Below, one piece after another: positions 5,040 to 6,328 of a DNA stretch of 6,328 nt. Numbering within the stretch: the first letter of the stretch is position 1; every line of letters starts with the position of its first letter. The translations under genes were made by a program, and so were the position numbers. A model generated the notes under the pieces. The model did not search any database. It worked only from the letters and a program-made list of their open reading frames with translations, and was not told where the DNA came from. The DNA comes from Oscillospiraceae bacterium (GTDB taxonomy: Bacteria; Bacillota; Clostridia; Oscillospirales; UBA929). The DNA is taken from contig JAITDM010000191.1 of NCBI GenBank assembly GCA_031282535.1, positions 1 to 6,328 on the forward strand, in the 5' to 3' direction.

Positions 5040-5726
5040 ATGGAGCTGTCTGTCTCCGCGCAGCTGGTGCAGTTTTCTCTCTCCCTGGCCCTGGGGCTGC
5101 CGCTCGGCCTGTTGTACGATGCGATGTGGGTGCTGCGCCGGCGCGCCGGACGGTGTTTTTTGTCCGCCCTGTGCGATTTTTTGTTCCCGGCCGTCTGTTT
5201 CGCGGCGGCGTTTTGGTTTGCGATGGTGGTGTCCGGCGGGCAGGTCCGTTTTTACAACCTGGCCGGCATGGGCTTTGGCGGGGCGCTGCACGGGTTGCTC
5301 TTCAGCCCGTATGTGCGCCGCGTGGGCGGCATTTTGGCCGATATACTGCTGTTTCTTCTGTGCGCGGCGCTGTGGCCGCTGCGGGGCGCGGCGGCGCTTA
5401 CAAAAATATTTTGTCGAAATGCAAAAATACTCTTCCTTTATCAGAAAAAAGGTGTTAAAATAAAGAATGACATTCGAGGCGCACGCCGGTATTGGCGGGG
5501 CCGAAGACAGTTTGTTCGGAAGGGATCTCGTCGGGATGAAGAGAAAGAAAAGGGTAAGTTTTTTTCTCAAGGTTCTCGTGGTCGTTCTGGCCGTCTATTC
5601 GGCTGTCACGCTGGTGCACATGCAGATCGAGCTCAATGCGCAGCGGGACCGCCGGGACGCGCTCGCGGAGGAGAAGGACCGTCAGCTGCAGAAGAATGCG
5701 GCTCTCGCTTCCTTTTCCGAGTCTGA
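5040..5726 (+). CDS. yabQ: Spore cortex biosynthesis protein YabQ, with a long tail overlapping divIC
   Basis: A YabQ-family membrane protein, needed for spore cortex formation in B. subtilis. The conserved part is residues 1 to about 118, with hydrophobic segments at roughly 7-28 (including LGLPLGLLYDAMW), 40-64, 71-91 and 97-115 and the characteristic VRFYNLAGMGFGGALHG (69-85). It follows yabP by three bases without its own clear Shine-Dalgarno. A lysine-rich stretch at 119-137 and a strongly basic stretch at 138-172 could be a real cytoplasmic tail. From about residue 173 the composition turns to Gly/Arg/Ala/His, as expected from reading divIC out of frame. The frame stays open 191 bases into divIC (from 5536). 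At codons 136-137 lies AAAAAA (5445-5450); losing one A would end the protein at 5463, and gaining one at 5458. The start and core are secure; the natural end is uncertain. Confidence 0.8.
   Translation: MELSVSAQLVQFSLSLALGLPLGLLYDAMWVLRRRAGRCFLSALCDFLFPAVCFAAAFWFAMVVSGGQVRFYNLAGMGFGGALHGLLFSPYVRRVGGILADILLFLLCAALWPLRGAAALTKIFCRNAKILFLYQKKGVKIKNDIRGARRYWRGRRQFVRKGSRRDEEKEKGKFFSQGSRGRSGRLFGCHAGAHADRAQCAAGPPGRARGGEGPSAAEECGSRFLFRV
5453..5461 (+). promoter_or_regulatory. Possible extended -10 element upstream of divIC
   Basis: TGTTAAAAT is an extended -10 match (TGn then TAAAAT) in an AT-rich patch at about 5399-5470, inside yabQ. TTCCTT at 5433-5438 is only a poor -35 at 17 bases. RNA would start near 5468, giving a leader of about 68 bases to the divIC ATG at 5536. 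Such a promoter would let essential divIC be expressed without the sporulation genes. Weak evidence. Confidence 0.28.
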
Positions 5727-5817
5727 GCTGGACGACGAAGCTGTCACGCGCATTGCGCGGGAGGAGCTGGGTCTTGTGATGCCGGACGAAGTATTGATTG
5801 TGGACGTGGGTCACTGA
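5536..5817 (+). CDS. divIC: Septum formation initiator DivIC (FtsB/DivIC family)
   Basis: A small bitopic division protein that joins FtsL and DivIB (FtsQ) in the divisome. The 93 residues show a basic cytoplasmic start (MKRKKR), one membrane segment (about 8-27, FFLKVLVVVLAVYSAVTLV), an extracellular coiled coil (about 28-58, rich in Glu, Arg, Gln and Leu), and the conserved tail AVTRIAREELGLVMPDEVLI (69-88), matching the IARExLGxVxPGE pattern of DivIC/FtsB. The start at 5536 has GGAAGGG (5518-5524) 11 bases upstream and gives normal clostridial length. An in-frame ATG at 5467 would add 23 residues with no membrane or coiled-coil character; it lacks a well-placed Shine-Dalgarno, but its third positions are GC-rich (16 of 23 by hand count), so it stays possible. 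The gene is largely embedded in the open yabQ frame. yabR follows after 32 bases. Confidence 0.88.
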   Translation: MKRKKRVSFFLKVLVVVLAVYSAVTLVHMQIELNAQRDRRDALAEEKDRQLQKNAALASFSESELDDEAVTRIAREELGLVMPDEVLIVDVGH

Positions 5818-5849
5818 CCCGGCATACACAAAGGAGGATTTGCGGGCGC

Positions 5850-6254
5850 ATGGACGTGGAGATCGGGAGTATTGTGGAGGGAAAGGTCACCGGCATTACA
5901 AAGTTCGGTGCTTTTGTGTCGTTGCCCATGGGGCGCAGTGGGATGGTGCACATCTCCGAGGTGGCTCATTCCTATGTGAGTGACATCCACGAGCATTTGA
6001 CCGTCGGCCAGGAGGTCAAAGTGAAGATCATGGCCGTCGACAAAGAGGGGCGTATCAATCTCTCCATCAAGAAGGCCGCACCCCCGCCGGCTGGGGTATC
6101 CAAAGCGCCGCGCGGCAATTTCGGCGCCCGCCCCCGGCCTGAAAACCTCACGTTTGAGGACAAACTGCGCCAGTTCATGCAGGACTCGCAGACGAAGATG
6201 TCCGGCATGCGCCCTGTTGAGCGCCGCGCGCCGCGTCGCGACGGCCGCCACTGA
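5850..6254 (+). CDS. yabR: S1-domain RNA-binding protein YabR
   Basis: A 134-residue protein with one S1 (OB-fold) RNA-binding domain at about 4-74: VGSIVEGKVTGITKFGAFV-like start, GMVHISEVAHSYVSDIHEHL (31-50), then VGQEVKVKIMAVDKEGRINL (52-71) and SIKKA. A Pro/Arg-rich linker (77-99) is followed by the short helix TFEDKLRQFMQDSQTKM (101-117) conserved in YabR/general stress protein 13-like proteins, and a basic tail. B. subtilis YabR is 128 residues and also follows divIC. It probably binds RNA or ribosomes, but its exact cellular role is not established. AAGGAGG at 5831-5837 precedes the ATG by 12 bases, slightly long; no better in-frame start exists. It is the last gene before a strong terminator. 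Confidence 0.94.
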   Translation: MDVEIGSIVEGKVTGITKFGAFVSLPMGRSGMVHISEVAHSYVSDIHEHLTVGQEVKVKIMAVDKEGRINLSIKKAAPPPAGVSKAPRGNFGARPRPENLTFEDKLRQFMQDSQTKMSGMRPVERRAPRRDGRH

Positions 6255-6263
6255 AAGAAACCA

Positions 6264-6298
6264 ATCGCCGCCACATATATGTTGGCGGCGGTGTTTTT
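6264..6298 (+). terminator. Intrinsic terminator of the yab/divIC block
   Basis: CGCCGCCA (6266-6273) pairs perfectly with TGGCGGCG (6283-6290), extended outward by a T-G and an A-T pair. The loop is the nearly self-complementary CATATATGT. GTTTTTAT follows directly, with a second T-run (6304-6308). A purine-rich stretch precedes the stem. It is the clearest terminator in the window. Confidence 0.92.
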
Positions 6299-6328
6299 AT
6301 GCTGTTTTTCCACGCCGCTCCGCCCAAA

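Noticed and set aside
3879..5570. 563-codon open frame on the - strand across HU, rqcP, yabP and yabQ
   Set aside because: It is a low-complexity Arg/Pro/Gln-rich translation spanning several well-supported + strand genes and their gaps. Long antisense frames are common at this GC.
6299..6328. Start of a further gene or tRNA after the terminator
   Set aside because: The remaining 30 bases show no open frame start with a ribosome-binding site and no tRNA-like arms; too short to judge.

Overview
The window is GC-rich (by eye well above 60%), tightly packed, and all recognisable genes are on the + strand. The gene order matches the conserved Firmicutes block yabM-yabN(mazG)-yabO(rqcP)-yabP-yabQ-divIC-yabR known from Bacillus subtilis. 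The sporulation genes yabP and yabQ point to an endospore-forming lineage. The high GC, an HU gene inserted after mazG and a MazG without the methylase half of YabN suggest a GC-rich member of Clostridia, perhaps Oscillospirales. That placement is inference.

Layout: (1) 1-1332, the 3' nearly complete part of an MTA/SAH-deaminase-like amidohydrolase, probably missing only its first codon(s). (2) 1401-2993, YabM/SpoVB-family flippase-like membrane protein. (3) 3060-3899 mazG and 3913-4188 HU, closely coupled: HU's Shine-Dalgarno overlaps the mazG stop. (4) 4189-4332, a structured intergenic stretch with three successive hairpins. (5) 4333-4602 rqcP. (6) 4603-4748, a second structured intergenic stretch with a terminator/attenuator-like element. 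(7) 4749-5036 yabP and 5040-5726 yabQ. (8) 5536-5817 divIC, whose coding sequence lies partly inside the open yabQ frame. (9) 5850-6254 yabR (S1 domain), closed by a strong intrinsic terminator at about 6264-6298. No gap exceeds 300 bases.

Together the genes mix housekeeping functions (nucleotide-pool cleaning, nucleoid packing, ribosome rescue, division, an RNA-binding S1 protein) with sporulation functions (YabP, YabQ and perhaps YabM). This fits intergenic structures and internal promoters that would uncouple vegetative from sporulation expression. The genes are ordinary. The points that deserve a second look are the long out-of-frame yabQ/divIC overlap at an A6 run and the unusually structured RNA on both sides of rqcP. 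I see no CRISPR array, mobile element, tRNA or rRNA and no undescribed defence or metabolic system.
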